DNA of 64,000 nt from the NCBI GenBank assembly GCA_964547995.1, contig CAZJRB010000004.1:1-64000 (forward strand), read 5' to 3'. Positions within the stretch are counted from its first letter, which is position 1. Every line of letters begins with the position of its first letter. The DNA is from CAZJRB01 sp964547995 (GTDB taxonomy: Bacteria; Planctomycetota; Planctomycetia; Pirellulales; Thermoguttaceae). This document shows, piece after piece, positions 8,662 to 17,284 of this stretch. Both the position numbers and the translations under genes were made by a program. The notes beneath the pieces were generated by a model. It had not been told where the DNA came from. It was given only the letters and a program-made list of their open reading frames with translations, and searched no databases.

Positions 8662-9678
8662 TCACTTCACCCTGACGAACTTCTGCGCCTTTTGGCCCTT
8701 GATGTCGCCGGCGTAGATGTTGCCCTTCGAGTCGACGGCGATGGCGTGTAGCCAGTTGACCTCTCCCGGTTGTTCCTTTCCGTCGCGGCCTTTCGGCACG
8801 GTCCACAGTTCGAGCAGCTTGCCCGACGTGTCGAACTTCATGAAGACCTGGTCCTTGGGCGGGCACCCGAGGTATCTTCCCGATTCGGGCCACGCCATGG
8901 GCGACGAGCCGCACGCCCAGAGTTCGTCTTTGCCGGTCATGCTCAGTCCCCACGGCACGAGCATGTTGCACCACTGTTCGAGAAACTTCCCGCTCTGGTC
9001 GAACACCTGGATCCGCACGTTACTGCGGTCGGCCACGAACAGCTTTCCCTTCGAGTCCATCGCGATGGCGTGCGGCAGGTTGAACTCCCCCGGCCCGATT
9101 CCCGCCTTCCCCCACGCCTTGACGAATTTCCCCTTGCGGTCGAAGTGGACGATGCGGTTGTTACCGTAGCCGTCGGAGACGAACACCTGGCCGTCGGGCG
9201 TAACGGCCATGTCGGTCGGTTTGTTCATGTGGGTTTCGTCGCACCCCGGCTCGCCGCGCGTGCCGAGTTCCCTCAAAAGCTTTCCTTCAGGCGTAAATTG
9301 CAGGACCGTGTGGTTACCCATGTCGGCCACCCAAACGTTGCCCTGATCGTCGAATTTCAGGTAGTGTGCCGTGCGGATCACCTCGTCGCCGAACCCTCGG
9401 ATGTACTTTCCGCTTGCATCGTAGACCTGGATAGGCGGTGTTGCCCGCGTGAACAGCCAGACCCGGTCTTTGCCGTCTACGGCCACGCCCGGCATGGCCG
9501 CCCACTTCACGTTCTCCGGCCGCTGCGGCCAGTTCGGGTCGACTTTGTAGCACTTTGCCAGATTGACGTGCGGGGCGTTCTGGGCCCGCAGGGCCCGGTT
9601 CGGGTGCAACGCCGCAATGAACGCTGCAATCACAAGTAGGGCAAGAAAAGACGCTCGGGTTCGCAGATTGGCACACAT
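8662..9678 (-). CDS. Secreted NHL-repeat beta-propeller
   Basis: 338 residues from the ATG at 9678, which follows AAGGGAGA; the longer frame adds sequence without a signal. A signal peptide (FLALLVIAAFIAALHP) leads into NHL repeats with the usual D-x-x-G-N-x-x-V-A-D pattern: FDDQGNVWVADMGNHTVLQFTPEGKLL, TPDGQVFVSDGYGNNRIVHFDRKGKFV, MDSKGKLFVADRSNVRIQVFDQSGKFL and VDSKGNIYAGDIKGQKAQKF. Similar propellers are often called peptidyl-alpha-hydroxyglycine lyase-like, but no catalytic role can be assigned here. Confidence 0.85.
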   Translation of the reverse strand: MCANLRTRASFLALLVIAAFIAALHPNRALRAQNAPHVNLAKCYKVDPNWPQRPENVKWAAMPGVAVDGKDRVWLFTRATPPIQVYDASGKYIRGFGDEVIRTAHYLKFDDQGNVWVADMGNHTVLQFTPEGKLLRELGTRGEPGCDETHMNKPTDMAVTPDGQVFVSDGYGNNRIVHFDRKGKFVKAWGKAGIGPGEFNLPHAIAMDSKGKLFVADRSNVRIQVFDQSGKFLEQWCNMLVPWGLSMTGKDELWACGSSPMAWPESGRYLGCPPKDQVFMKFDTSGKLLELWTVPKGRDGKEQPGEVNWLHAIAVDSKGNIYAGDIKGQKAQKFVRVK

Positions 9679-10306
9679 CGTTCGGTCTCCCTTGTGCAAT
9701 GGCGGCGGGCGTAACCTACAAATCGCATGGTGATGTTGTAACACGGGGGGGCGCCCCTGTCGAGAAGCGGCAGCCGGCCCGTAAACTGGAGAGACGACGG
9801 TAGATGGGATTCTGCAACCCTGAAACAGTAGGGCGAACATACCGCAGTCAACCCTCGGTTTTCCACGGGCGACGCCGTTGGCACAGGAATAGACTTGTCG
9901 AAAATCGATGCGATTGGATCGGTGGAAAGCGGGAAAGCGGCAAGAAAATACAGGGCCCCGCTTACCGCACGGGCAAGCGGGGCGCAAGGTATCGAGCGAG
10001 TACGGCTTCCTTCCGCACTATCTCAAGTAGATCGTGCAGGCTGCATCCTTTCAGCCGATTCCGAGAACTTAGTCGAATCGAAAAATAAGTCAACCCCAAT
10101 GATCTGGCATCTGCCGTTTCTGCAAAAGTCCACAAGATTACACCCAAAAAATCCCCTCGTTGCGGGGGAAATCCTTGAAAACAAGCAACTGTCGTGCCAA
10201 AAATCCATTCTCCACCCCGTTCATTCGCTTTTCGTTGGCACAAAAGTTACAATTGTTGCCGAATCGGCCTGCTGATTTGTCAAATCGTTCCAAAGGAGGA
10301 AACATT
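9679..10306. other. Divergent intergenic region with a strong hairpin
   Basis: These 628 bp between the NHL gene and the DUF1080 gene show no recognisable coding sequence. Bases 9955-9983 form a perfect 9-bp hairpin (GCCCCGCTT / AAGCGGGGC, 11-base loop); read on the minus strand it is followed by a loose T-rich run. No minus-strand gene lies upstream of it, so termination is only a guess. The 3' end holds the AAAGGAGGAAAC ribosome binding site of the next gene. Confidence 0.45.
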
Positions 10307-10978
10307 ATGCGATTGATCCATCTTGCTTTAATTCTATCACTAACAGCATGCATGCTGTACGCCGAAGATGCCAAGCCGACCCAATCCGCCGCCGGGTTGT
10401 CCCAAAAGGAAATCGACGAAGGGTTCGTGAGCCTCTTCGACGGCAAAACACTCGACGGCTGGCAGCGTACGGGCGGGTACGCCGTCGAGGACGGCCTGCT
10501 CGTGTGTACCAAGAAGGGCCGCGACATGTTCACCGTGGATGAGTTCGGCGATTTTATTCTGCGCCTGGAGTACCGGCTCCAGGCCGGCGCCAACAACGGC
10601 ATCGGCATCCGCTCGCCGCTGGGGAAAGCGCCCTGGACAAACGGCATCGAAATCCAGGTCCTCGACGACTCGTTTCCCGCCCACCAGAAATACAAACCCG
10701 TCCAGTTCAACGGCTGTGTCTACGGGGCGGTTGCCGCAAAGCGAGGACACATGAAGCCGCTCGGCGAGTGGAACGCCATCGAGATCCGGGCCAAGGGAAG
10801 CAAGATCAAGGTCACGCTCAACGGCGCCGTCATCCTCGAAACCGACTTGAAAGACATCGGCCCCACCGCGATTCACGGCCACAAGCTCACCGGGTTGCAC
10901 CGCGAGAAGGGCCACATCGCCCTGTGCGGCCACAACCACCGCATCGAGTTCCGCAAACTGCGGATCAAGAAGCTGTAA
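10307..10978 (+). CDS. Secreted DUF1080 (3-keto-disaccharide hydrolase-like) protein
   Basis: 223 residues from the ATG at 10307, directly behind AAAGGAGGAAAC. A signal peptide (LIHLALILSLTACMLYA) precedes one DUF1080 concanavalin-A-like domain: GFVSLFDGKTLDGWQ, DFILRLEYRLQAGANNGIGIRSP, NGIEIQVLDD, GEWNAIEIRAKGSKIKVTLNG and GHIALCGHNHRIEFRKLRIKKL. Members act on glycans outside the cytoplasm; some cleave 3-keto-glycosides. Substrate unknown. Planctomycetes carry many paralogs. Confidence 0.92.
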   Translation: MRLIHLALILSLTACMLYAEDAKPTQSAAGLSQKEIDEGFVSLFDGKTLDGWQRTGGYAVEDGLLVCTKKGRDMFTVDEFGDFILRLEYRLQAGANNGIGIRSPLGKAPWTNGIEIQVLDDSFPAHQKYKPVQFNGCVYGAVAAKRGHMKPLGEWNAIEIRAKGSKIKVTLNGAVILETDLKDIGPTAIHGHKLTGLHREKGHIALCGHNHRIEFRKLRIKKL

Positions 10979-11049
10979 GGTAGTGCGAGACGGGGATCCG
11001 TTTTGTGGGACTCCCGGATCATTCGTCTCCATGCGGCCCCGGGACCAAA

Positions 11050-11280
11050 TCATGGGCATTTTTTCAGTCGATATTCATATAACCTTGTGCCTACTGCTGT
11101 TGGCACTGAATGCCGCCATTGTGGCAACCGGTCGTAGCCGGAGCAGATCGGCCGACCGTTCCGCCGGGCTGCAACCGAAACTTCGATCGTCGGCTCCTCG
11201 GCGTCGTTTACCCATCGGGCTTTTCCGTAAACGAACGACTTGAAATACTCGCGATTGAGGATAGTCTTTAACAGCCCGTT
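11050..11280 (-). pseudogene. N-terminal remnant of an ISL3-like transposase
   Basis: Read on the minus strand from about 11280, one frame gives LKTILNREYFKSFVYGKARWV, then EEPTIEV, then RRNGRPICSGYDRLPQWR, ending at a TGA at 11050. This matches the start of ISL3-family transposases (TILN...FVYGKARW...IEV...RPICSGC...GYDRL...FEFVPLWG). The second half of the Zn-binding motif and the whole catalytic domain are missing, and there is no start codon at the expected place. It is a decayed insertion between two convergent genes. Confidence 0.65.
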
Positions 11281-11438
11281 GAAAAAGTCGGGGTCTGGTC
11301 CAATTTTCGGCGAGCCGGCGTGTTTTTTTCACGTCAATTGTTGGCCGAAAACTTGAACCCCATTTCTTTGCCAAAAAAATCACGCTTGATTGAAGATTAG
11401 TTATTCGACGTCCTGTGGAGTGAGGATGCCGCTCCGCA

Positions 11439-11460
11439 CCCGCCGACCGCAGTCGGCGGG
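11439..11460. terminator. GC hairpin between convergent genes
   Basis: A perfect 9-bp stem (CCCGCCGAC / GTCGGCGGG) with a CGCA loop, between the DUF1080 gene and the converging propeller gene. It has no T-run, so it may be a bidirectional stem or just a repeat. Confidence 0.35.
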
Positions 11461-11533
11461 CGTTGGGTGAGTTGAACGTCCTCCCCAACACGAATCCCCA
11501 GCCAATGCGAGACGAACCCCCGGTCCCCCAACA

Positions 11534-12823
11534 CTATGCTTCGACAATCCCGCTGATGTCGATCAGGTGTAACTGCCGGCCTTCGCCGGTGTGGGGCGAG
11601 TCGATCACGACGCTACGACCGTCGGGGCTGAAACGTGGGTGGGTGTCGCAACGCCACTCGCCCTTGTACTCCGGCGGCAAACGAAAATGGCCCAGCGGAA
11701 AACGCCGGTTCGTTGCGATGTGGTAGAGATAAGGGTGCTGGTTGCGCTGCCGGTCGGGATAAGTGTCGTTGAGGATCCACTGGTTGCCGGGCAGATAAGT
11801 GCAGTGGCCGTTTCGGGTCATGACGTCCTTGCCGACCACCTCGACCTTGCCGCCGGTCTTGTCCTCGAACAGATAGAACGCATCGCCGTGCGAGGGGTGC
11901 CACGACCAGGCGAGAATGTGGCTCGGGTCGCGCCAGATGAGATGCGACGTGCGGCCGCTGTGGTCGACGATCCGGACGTCGGAGCCGTCCATCGCGGCGG
12001 TCAACATCCGCGTATCGCCCCGCCACTTGGGCCAGCCCCAGCGGTGGAGGAATTCGAACCGCGTGCCGTCGGTGTTAATCAGCATGTGGTTGAAGTAGTG
12101 TACGGCCTTCGACAGATCTCGTTTGGGATAAGGTAGTGCAGCGATCTCGGCGATCGAAAGGATCATTTTCCGTTTGCCGGTATCGAGATCGATTCGCCAG
12201 ACGCCCGAGTCCTTCGGGGCGAGCACGCCGCGACTGGGATCCGCCGGTCCCGCGTACCCGTAGCCGGGCCGCATGTGCTGGACGCGGCGGAAATCGGGCG
12301 CAACGGCCCACCGGCCGTCGGGGCTGACGGTGTAGACCGGGTGCGGGATGGTGCGCCGCTTACGGGTCTTCACGTCGAGGATGTGACAAACGAACCGGTT
12401 GTCCCGGCGATCGTTCCAAAGGACTTCGGTCTTCGAGCCCGGCCGCCATTGCAACATACAGCCTTGCTGCCAGCACCAAGAGCGGGCCTCGCCCAATTCG
12501 ATCCACTTGTCGCCGTCGGCAAGATCGACCATACCGACGCGGACCACGTCGTCGGGTTTTGGCGAGCGGTGCTCGAAATCGACCTCCATGCCGAGGACGT
12601 AGCGCATGGTCGGGTCGAACTCGAGCTTGTCGTAATAGCCGAACCAATGATGTTTCGGGCCTCGGGTGATGGTCCGGACCGGCGGGAGCTTCGCCGGCGG
12701 TTGTTCCTCTACACCGAGAGTAAGCTGCGGAAAGCCGGCGGCGGCAATACCCAACGCGGCCGGTGCGGCAGTAGCCGCCTTCAAGAGATCGCGTCGGCGG
12801 AGTTTCGTTGGCCGGCCCATCAT
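11534..12823 (-). CDS. Tat-exported TolB/WD40-like beta-propeller protein
   Basis: 429 residues from the ATG at 12823 (another ATG follows directly at 12820). The N-terminus has a twin-arginine signal (RRRDLLKAATAAPAALGIAAAG). The rest shows propeller blades with PDGR turns: TVSPDGRWAVAPDF, FNHMLINTDGTRFEFLHRW, THPRFSPDGRSVVIDSPHTGEG. It also has the conserved start HHWFGYYDKLEFDPTMRYVLGMEVDFEHR seen in a planctomycete/lentisphaera family of unknown function. No ribosome binding site is visible; a TATAAT-like box lies 7 bases upstream of the ATG, so a leaderless message is possible. Oligogalacturonide lyase is a remote alternative. Confidence 0.75.
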   Translation of the reverse strand: MMGRPTKLRRRDLLKAATAAPAALGIAAAGFPQLTLGVEEQPPAKLPPVRTITRGPKHHWFGYYDKLEFDPTMRYVLGMEVDFEHRSPKPDDVVRVGMVDLADGDKWIELGEARSWCWQQGCMLQWRPGSKTEVLWNDRRDNRFVCHILDVKTRKRRTIPHPVYTVSPDGRWAVAPDFRRVQHMRPGYGYAGPADPSRGVLAPKDSGVWRIDLDTGKRKMILSIAEIAALPYPKRDLSKAVHYFNHMLINTDGTRFEFLHRWGWPKWRGDTRMLTAAMDGSDVRIVDHSGRTSHLIWRDPSHILAWSWHPSHGDAFYLFEDKTGGKVEVVGKDVMTRNGHCTYLPGNQWILNDTYPDRQRNQHPYLYHIATNRRFPLGHFRLPPEYKGEWRCDTHPRFSPDGRSVVIDSPHTGEGRQLHLIDISGIVEA

Positions 12824-12949
12824 TCGGTCATTATATGCGACCGGAACGAACATTGCCACACGCGCAGCACACCAGCGGGACTACGCCGGCGGCAGTCCCG
12901 CTGGTGATGGAATATCTACCAGATATTGGAAGCTGTCTGAACCGAAGGT

Positions 12950-13363
12950 CTACGGGCCGATGCTTCGCGGTTGCAGGGCCAGGAAATCGCGCGGTCCCCG
13001 AATGGTATAGTAGGGATACGTGATTGCTCCGCCGGCAGGTCCGTTCACGAAGCCGGTGGGACACCTTCGTCCACCATGACCGCCCTGCCAGCCGGGGTCG
13101 CCCTGCCAGCCGGGGTCGCCCTGACTGTCCGGGCCGCAACCCAAGGGATAGCCTCGAATGATGCAGCCGATGAGCCGGAATCCCCCGCCCAATCCACAGT
13201 GACGGGGTGAACGGTAACACTGCGGGCAGGTTGAATTGCTACAGTGTTTGCATCCCTGGGACCAACCATTCGCATGGCTGGTTCCACACTGGCCGTACGA
13301 AAAGGAATAACCACTCAGCGCGACCGCGAGGGCCGCCGCGAACGTCAAGAAAATGTGTTTCAT
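12950..13363 (-). CDS. Small secreted Cys/Gly-rich planctomycete protein
   Basis: 137 residues starting MKHIFLTFAAALAVALSGYSFSYG, a clear signal peptide, 9 bases after GAAAGGAA. The mature part has pairs of Cys in CKHC and CPQC, a short GDPGWQGDPGWQGG repeat and the conserved tail GAITYPYYTIRGPRDFLALQPRSIGP, which occurs in many Pirellulales secreted proteins of unknown role. A longer upstream frame was rejected because the signal peptide would be internal. Confidence 0.8.
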   Translation of the reverse strand: MKHIFLTFAAALAVALSGYSFSYGQCGTSHANGWSQGCKHCSNSTCPQCYRSPRHCGLGGGFRLIGCIIRGYPLGCGPDSQGDPGWQGDPGWQGGHGGRRCPTGFVNGPAGGAITYPYYTIRGPRDFLALQPRSIGP

Positions 13364-13655
13364 CTCCGCCGATTCCTTTCTGGGTCTTGGGCATTGGACA
13401 ATGCCACCTTGAAAAGACATCGGCCCGACAATCGGCAGAGTCCAGAAAATCGTCAAAACCGCCCCTTTCGCTACGATGCGGAGACTTGTTTTCCCGGGGT
13501 ATTGGGCCTGGGTGTGTAAAATAGAGAAACAGGATGGTTATTGCGGGCGATCCCCCTAATTGGTACCATATCTTTCCAAATGCCAAGATTGGCGGTCGCC
13601 GATACCCCTTGCTATAGCGCTTTACGAGGTACGGCGAAATTGGTACGGTTTACTT

Positions 13656-14522
13656 ATGGTCGCATCAATCGAGTATGTTGAGAACATTATCGGTGCTTTT
13701 GCCCAAGCGACCGAGGCGAACTGGGCAACGCCCGGCCGCGAGGGAAATATCATTCACCTGACCCCCCGACTGGGCGACGAGGTGATGATAACGGGCGATT
13801 TACACGGGCATCGCCGGAACTTCAACCTGATCAAGAAAGCTGCCGCGCTGGACAAGCATCCTCGCCGGCATCTCATTCTGCAAGAAGTCTGCCACGGTGG
13901 CCCGACATACCCCCAAAACGGCGGGTGTATGTCTCATACCCTCCTGGAGGACGTTGCCCGATTGAAGGTCAATTATCCCGAACGGGTCCATTTCATTCTC
14001 GGCAACCATGAGTTGGCCGAGTTGGCCGAGTACCCGATCCAAAAGAACAAGAAGATGCTCAATCTGTTGTTTCGGCTTGGTTTGCAGCAGATGTACGGTC
14101 CGGCCACGGACAAGGTCCGCGAGGGGTTTTTCCCGTTTTTGCGGAGTTCTCCATTGGCAGTACAACTCTCATCCGGCGTGTTCATTTCCCACAGCATCCC
14201 GGAACACGTCGATACCGAGGCATTCGACCACTCGATTTTCACTCGGGATCTTGAGGATTCCGACTTTCGTCAACGCACGGGGATTTTCCAGCTTGTTTGG
14301 GGACGCGACTACCGCCATGAGAACGCCGCCGCTTTTGCGGAACTGCTCGGCGCGAAGATGCTCATTACGGGTCACGAGCCTTGCGCCCAGGGCTTTAATG
14401 CGCCCAACCCGATCCAGGTGATCATCGATTGCTGTGCCCCGGAGTCCGCCTACCTGGTTTTGCCGGTCGACCGGGAGTTGAGTCAAGCGGAGATTGTCCA
14501 ACGGGTCGAGAAGTTGGGTTAA
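13656..14522 (+). CDS. Metallophosphoesterase (PPP-type protein phosphatase-like)
   Basis: 288 residues from the ATG at 13656. The dinuclear-metal motifs are in order: GDLHGHRRN (~48), GNHE (~125) and GHEP (~245), with FISHSIPEH between them supplying a further metal ligand. The usual GDxxDRG second motif is replaced by LILQEVCHGGPTYPQNGG, so this is a variant. It would remove phosphate from a protein or small molecule in the cytoplasm; substrate not predictable. An in-frame upstream extension to 13560 has no family similarity. Confidence 0.85.
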   Translation: MVASIEYVENIIGAFAQATEANWATPGREGNIIHLTPRLGDEVMITGDLHGHRRNFNLIKKAAALDKHPRRHLILQEVCHGGPTYPQNGGCMSHTLLEDVARLKVNYPERVHFILGNHELAELAEYPIQKNKKMLNLLFRLGLQQMYGPATDKVREGFFPFLRSSPLAVQLSSGVFISHSIPEHVDTEAFDHSIFTRDLEDSDFRQRTGIFQLVWGRDYRHENAAAFAELLGAKMLITGHEPCAQGFNAPNPIQVIIDCCAPESAYLVLPVDRELSQAEIVQRVEKLG

Positions 14523-14582
14523 GCTCCAGGGATCGCCTCGAAACATTTTTTGGCGGGTCATGCGAATTTTGGGTTCTTGCAG

Positions 14583-14831
14583 ATGATGTCGAACAGCGAA
14601 CCGCCGCCGCCGCGCCGCCCGTTTCAATTCGGCATCAGCACAATGCTGTGGATCACGGCGTTGGTGGCCGTTCTTTGTGGAGCCCTTGCCGGAATGTGCA
14701 GGGAACGGGCGGGCGCCTTTGCACTGCCCCGCGGCTTCTTCATCCTCATGGCTATTGCCGCGCCCGTGGCGATCATGATCGGCGTCAGCCTGATCCTCTC
14801 GTTGCGCAAGCGTCTGAACCGGCGCCGTTGA
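14583..14831 (+). CDS. Small membrane protein
   Basis: 82 residues with two predicted membrane helices (MLWITALVAVLCGALAGM and ILMAIAAPVAIMIGVSLIL) and a basic C-terminus (RKRLNRRR). The stretch FQFGISTMLWITALVAVLCG is typical of a short planctomycete membrane family. Start uncertain: adjacent ATGs at 14583 and 14586, no ribosome binding site. It ends 6 bp before the converging neighbour. Confidence 0.6.
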   Translation: MMSNSEPPPPRRPFQFGISTMLWITALVAVLCGALAGMCRERAGAFALPRGFFILMAIAAPVAIMIGVSLILSLRKRLNRRR

Positions 14832-14837
14832 GGGCGT

Positions 14838-15554
14838 TCAAATACTCTCGATGTGCAGCCCCCGGCGGCGGCGTTCGGCGCGGCGGGTTTCGTCGAGCAA
14901 ACCGCCGATCTCCTTCGCATTGTCGATGCCCAGCATCAGGAGCCTCGGATGGGTGGCGTCGCTGGAAGTGATTGTGATCGTACCGACGCCGACCATGCGT
15001 TCGAGCAGCCTTTGGGAAACGGTGATGTCGTCGATATCGATCAGCTCGATCCGGTCGGTCACCCGCCGCAGAATACCCGACTCGTGCATGAACCGCTGCG
15101 TGGTCAACGTGTAACGGATATTGAGCCGGCGGTAGCAGAGCTTGACGAACTGATAAAGCCAGAGCACGACAATCAATGCAATGATTCCCAACAGGAAGTA
15201 CACGCTGTGCTTGACGGCGAGAAAGCCCCCGAGCACGAGTAGCACGATGCTGATTGCGCCGGTGAGGAGCCAAGTACCGAGCATGGCTTTCGAGCAGTAG
15301 CCGCCGCGCCAGAGTTGCTCTTCGGGTTTGTCTGTGCCGCCCCCGCGACCGGCGATGGTTTCCCCGAACATTTCGGCCGGCGACGGTTCGGCGGTCTCCC
15401 GGGGCGTTTCCTCCGGTTCTTCGGCGGGGGGTGAGGCAGTCGTCTCGCCGTCGTAGGGCGGAAACGGCTCTTCCTGGAAATCCAGCCGCTTGCCGCACTT
15501 GTGACAGAAAGCAGCACTCTCGACGACCTCGACGCCACATGCGGGACAATGCAT
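14838..15554 (-). CDS. Zn-ribbon membrane protein with bacterial PH domain
   Basis: 238 residues from the ATG at 15554. An N-terminal zinc ribbon (CPACGVEVVESAAFCHKCGKRL) is followed by an acidic Pro-rich linker, two adjacent membrane helices at ~110-155, and a YdbS/DUF304-like PH domain (NIRYTLTTQRFMHESGILRRVTDRIELIDIDDITVSQRLLERMVGVGTITI). Such proteins sit in the inner membrane with the PH domain in the cytoplasm; function unknown. Confidence 0.85.
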   Translation of the reverse strand: MHCPACGVEVVESAAFCHKCGKRLDFQEEPFPPYDGETTASPPAEEPEETPRETAEPSPAEMFGETIAGRGGGTDKPEEQLWRGGYCSKAMLGTWLLTGAISIVLLVLGGFLAVKHSVYFLLGIIALIVVLWLYQFVKLCYRRLNIRYTLTTQRFMHESGILRRVTDRIELIDIDDITVSQRLLERMVGVGTITITSSDATHPRLLMLGIDNAKEIGGLLDETRRAERRRRGLHIESI

Positions 15555-15622
15555 CCTTCCATCCTTTCGCCGTGCGGAAAATGCCAAATTAAACTAAATT
15601 GGTACTACTTCAGCCGTCTGCA

Positions 15623-15671
15623 GTACGACGGCCTTCCAAGGCCGTCGCTGCGACATCGCAACCCCTCGACG
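15623..15671. repeat. Palindromic repeat family B, copy 1 (truncated)
   Basis: The core is ACGACGGCCTTCCAAGGCCG with flanking TCG, a hairpin, followed by CATCGCAA and CTCGACG. It matches the 5' part of the complete copy at 36983-37051. It sits in the 326-bp divergent region between the PH-domain gene and nrdR; nothing else was recognised there. Confidence 0.6.
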
Positions 15672-15880
15672 CGTCATGCAAAGTGTTTCACCATTCGGCT
15701 GAAATGTTACCTAAATTGTACAAGCTGTATTATAGAAGGCGAAACACCCGTTGGGGAGCACCCCCCCTATGGTGGCAACGAAGACCGGTTTTCCCTAGTG
15801 GCCAACCCTTTGGTTCTACCAACCCTTGCGGTATATTGCGGGCAGTGGTCGTCATGCTGATCGAACTTTCGAGAGCAACC

Positions 15881-16345
15881 ATGCGATGCCCGTTCTGCCA
15901 ATCCGATAACGACCGGGTGATCGATTCGCGGACGAGCGAGGACGGTGCGACGACGCGGCGGCGGCGCGAATGCCTCGCCTGCAAGCGGCGCTACACGACC
16001 TACGAGCGGATCGAGGGCACGACGGTGAAGATCATCAAGAAGGACGGCACCCGCGAGCCATTCGACCACAGCAAGATCAAGCGGGGATTGGAAAAGGCCT
16101 GCTGGAAACGCCCCGTCGGCGATGCCCAACTCGAGAAGATCATCGCCGAAGTGGAGAACGAGCTGGAAACGAAATTCGAGTCGGAGGTAGAAAGCCGCGA
16201 ACTCGGCGAGTTGGTAATGCGACTGCTGCGGGATCTCGACCAGGTCGCGTTCGTCCGGTTCGCCAGCGTTTACCGGCAGTTCAAGGACGTGCATGATTTC
16301 GTCCACGAACTGCGCCCGATGCTCGACGAATCCCGCCAGCCGTAG
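15881..16345 (+). CDS. nrdR: Transcriptional repressor NrdR
   Basis: ATP/dATP-sensing repressor of ribonucleotide reductase genes. 154 residues, normal length. An N-terminal zinc ribbon MRCPFCQSDNDRVIDSR...RRRRECLACKRRYTTYERIE (CxxC...CxxC) is followed by the ATP-cone (VKIIKKDGTREPFDHSKIKRGLEKAC...FVRFASVYRQFKDVHDF). The start at 15881 is fixed by the ribbon. It is followed 35 bp later by mqnA. No ribonucleotide reductase gene is in the window. Confidence 0.96.
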   Translation: MRCPFCQSDNDRVIDSRTSEDGATTRRRRECLACKRRYTTYERIEGTTVKIIKKDGTREPFDHSKIKRGLEKACWKRPVGDAQLEKIIAEVENELETKFESEVESRELGELVMRLLRDLDQVAFVRFASVYRQFKDVHDFVHELRPMLDESRQP

Positions 16346-16380
16346 CCTGTTGTTTGCCGCTACCCGCGGGGAAGCCTGTC

Positions 16381-17217
16381 GTGCCGGAAATCGTTGGCAA
16401 TTTGAATGGCGCATTCCGCGTTGGAGCGGTTGCCTACCTCAATGCGCGGCCGCTGGCGTTTTGTATTCAACAGTTGGCTCCGCAGGCGCAGATTACGGTC
16501 GATTTGCCGAGCCGGCTGGCTGAAGGTTTGAAGGCGGGCCTGCTCGACGTGGCCTTGGTCCCCTCGATCGAGTACGCACGAAACCCGGGCTACTCGATCG
16601 TCTCCGACGCCTGCGTCGCCTGCGACGGCCCGGTCCGCAGCGTAAAGCTTTACAGCCGCGTACCCGTCGAACGGATTCGGACCCTGGCCCTGGACGAAGG
16701 TTCCCGCACCAGCGCAGTGCTGACGCAAATCCTGCTTCGGGAGCAATACGGGCTGGAACCGGAGATGGTGCCGCTGCCGATTGGCACTTCGCTCGAAGAC
16801 ACGACGGTCGACGCTGCAACGCTGATCGGCGACCGCGGGATGCTGCCGCACGAAGGGCCGTTCGACATTGAATGGGATCTGGGCGAGCAGTGGTGCCGCT
16901 GGATCGGGCTGCCTTTCGTGTTTGCGATGTGGATTGCCCGGCCGGGCGCCGAGTTGCAGGGCGCCGACCGGTTGCTGGCGGCGGCGCGCGACGAGGGCGT
17001 ACGCCGGTTCGAGGAGATCGCACGGCTCGCTGCCGGTGAAATCGGCATCATGGAAGCAGAATGCCTGGCATATCTCCGCGACCACCTGCAATTCGAACTC
17101 GGCGACCGCCAGCGACAGGGGCTCAAACGGTTCTACGGACTGGCGGCAAAGCACGGGTTGGCTCCGCCGGATGTCGAGTTGGTTTTTTGCGGAGACCGTC
17201 CGGGTGGTCAGGATTGA
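16381..17217 (+). CDS. mqnA: Chorismate dehydratase (menaquinone, futalosine pathway)
   Basis: Converts chorismate to 3-[(1-carboxyvinyl)oxy]benzoate, the first step of futalosine-dependent menaquinone synthesis. It has the MqnA/MqnD periplasmic-binding-like fold: FRVGAVAYLNARPL, LPSRLAEGLKAGLLDVALVPSIEYAR, LALDEGSRTSAVLTQILL, ATLIGDRGM and DLGEQWCRWIGLPFVFAMW. I start at the GTG at 16381 (278 residues), behind GGGGAAG; a TTG at 16354 would add 9 residues. It is followed 67 bp later by mqnC with a REP-like hairpin between them. Confidence 0.92.
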   Translation: MPEIVGNLNGAFRVGAVAYLNARPLAFCIQQLAPQAQITVDLPSRLAEGLKAGLLDVALVPSIEYARNPGYSIVSDACVACDGPVRSVKLYSRVPVERIRTLALDEGSRTSAVLTQILLREQYGLEPEMVPLPIGTSLEDTTVDAATLIGDRGMLPHEGPFDIEWDLGEQWCRWIGLPFVFAMWIARPGAELQGADRLLAAARDEGVRRFEEIARLAAGEIGIMEAECLAYLRDHLQFELGDRQRQGLKRFYGLAAKHGLAPPDVELVFCGDRPGGQD

Positions 17218-17247
17218 AATCGACCAGACGATGTCCCGTGCCCCATT

Positions 17248-17270
17248 CCGCGACCACTGGTCGCGGCTTT
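17248..17270 (+). repeat. REP-like palindrome family A, copy 1
   Basis: CCGCGACC-ACT-GGTCGCGG followed by CTTT, in the spacer between mqnA and mqnC, 15 bp before the mqnC start. In a polycistronic message it would form a stable stem just ahead of mqnC. Confidence 0.8.
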
Positions 17271-17284
17271 GCAGGACGTTCAGG

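Noticed and set aside
10983..11243. Small plus-strand frame of 86 codons after the DUF1080 gene
   Set aside because: It has no ribosome binding site or family similarity and overlaps the transposase remnant read on the other strand.
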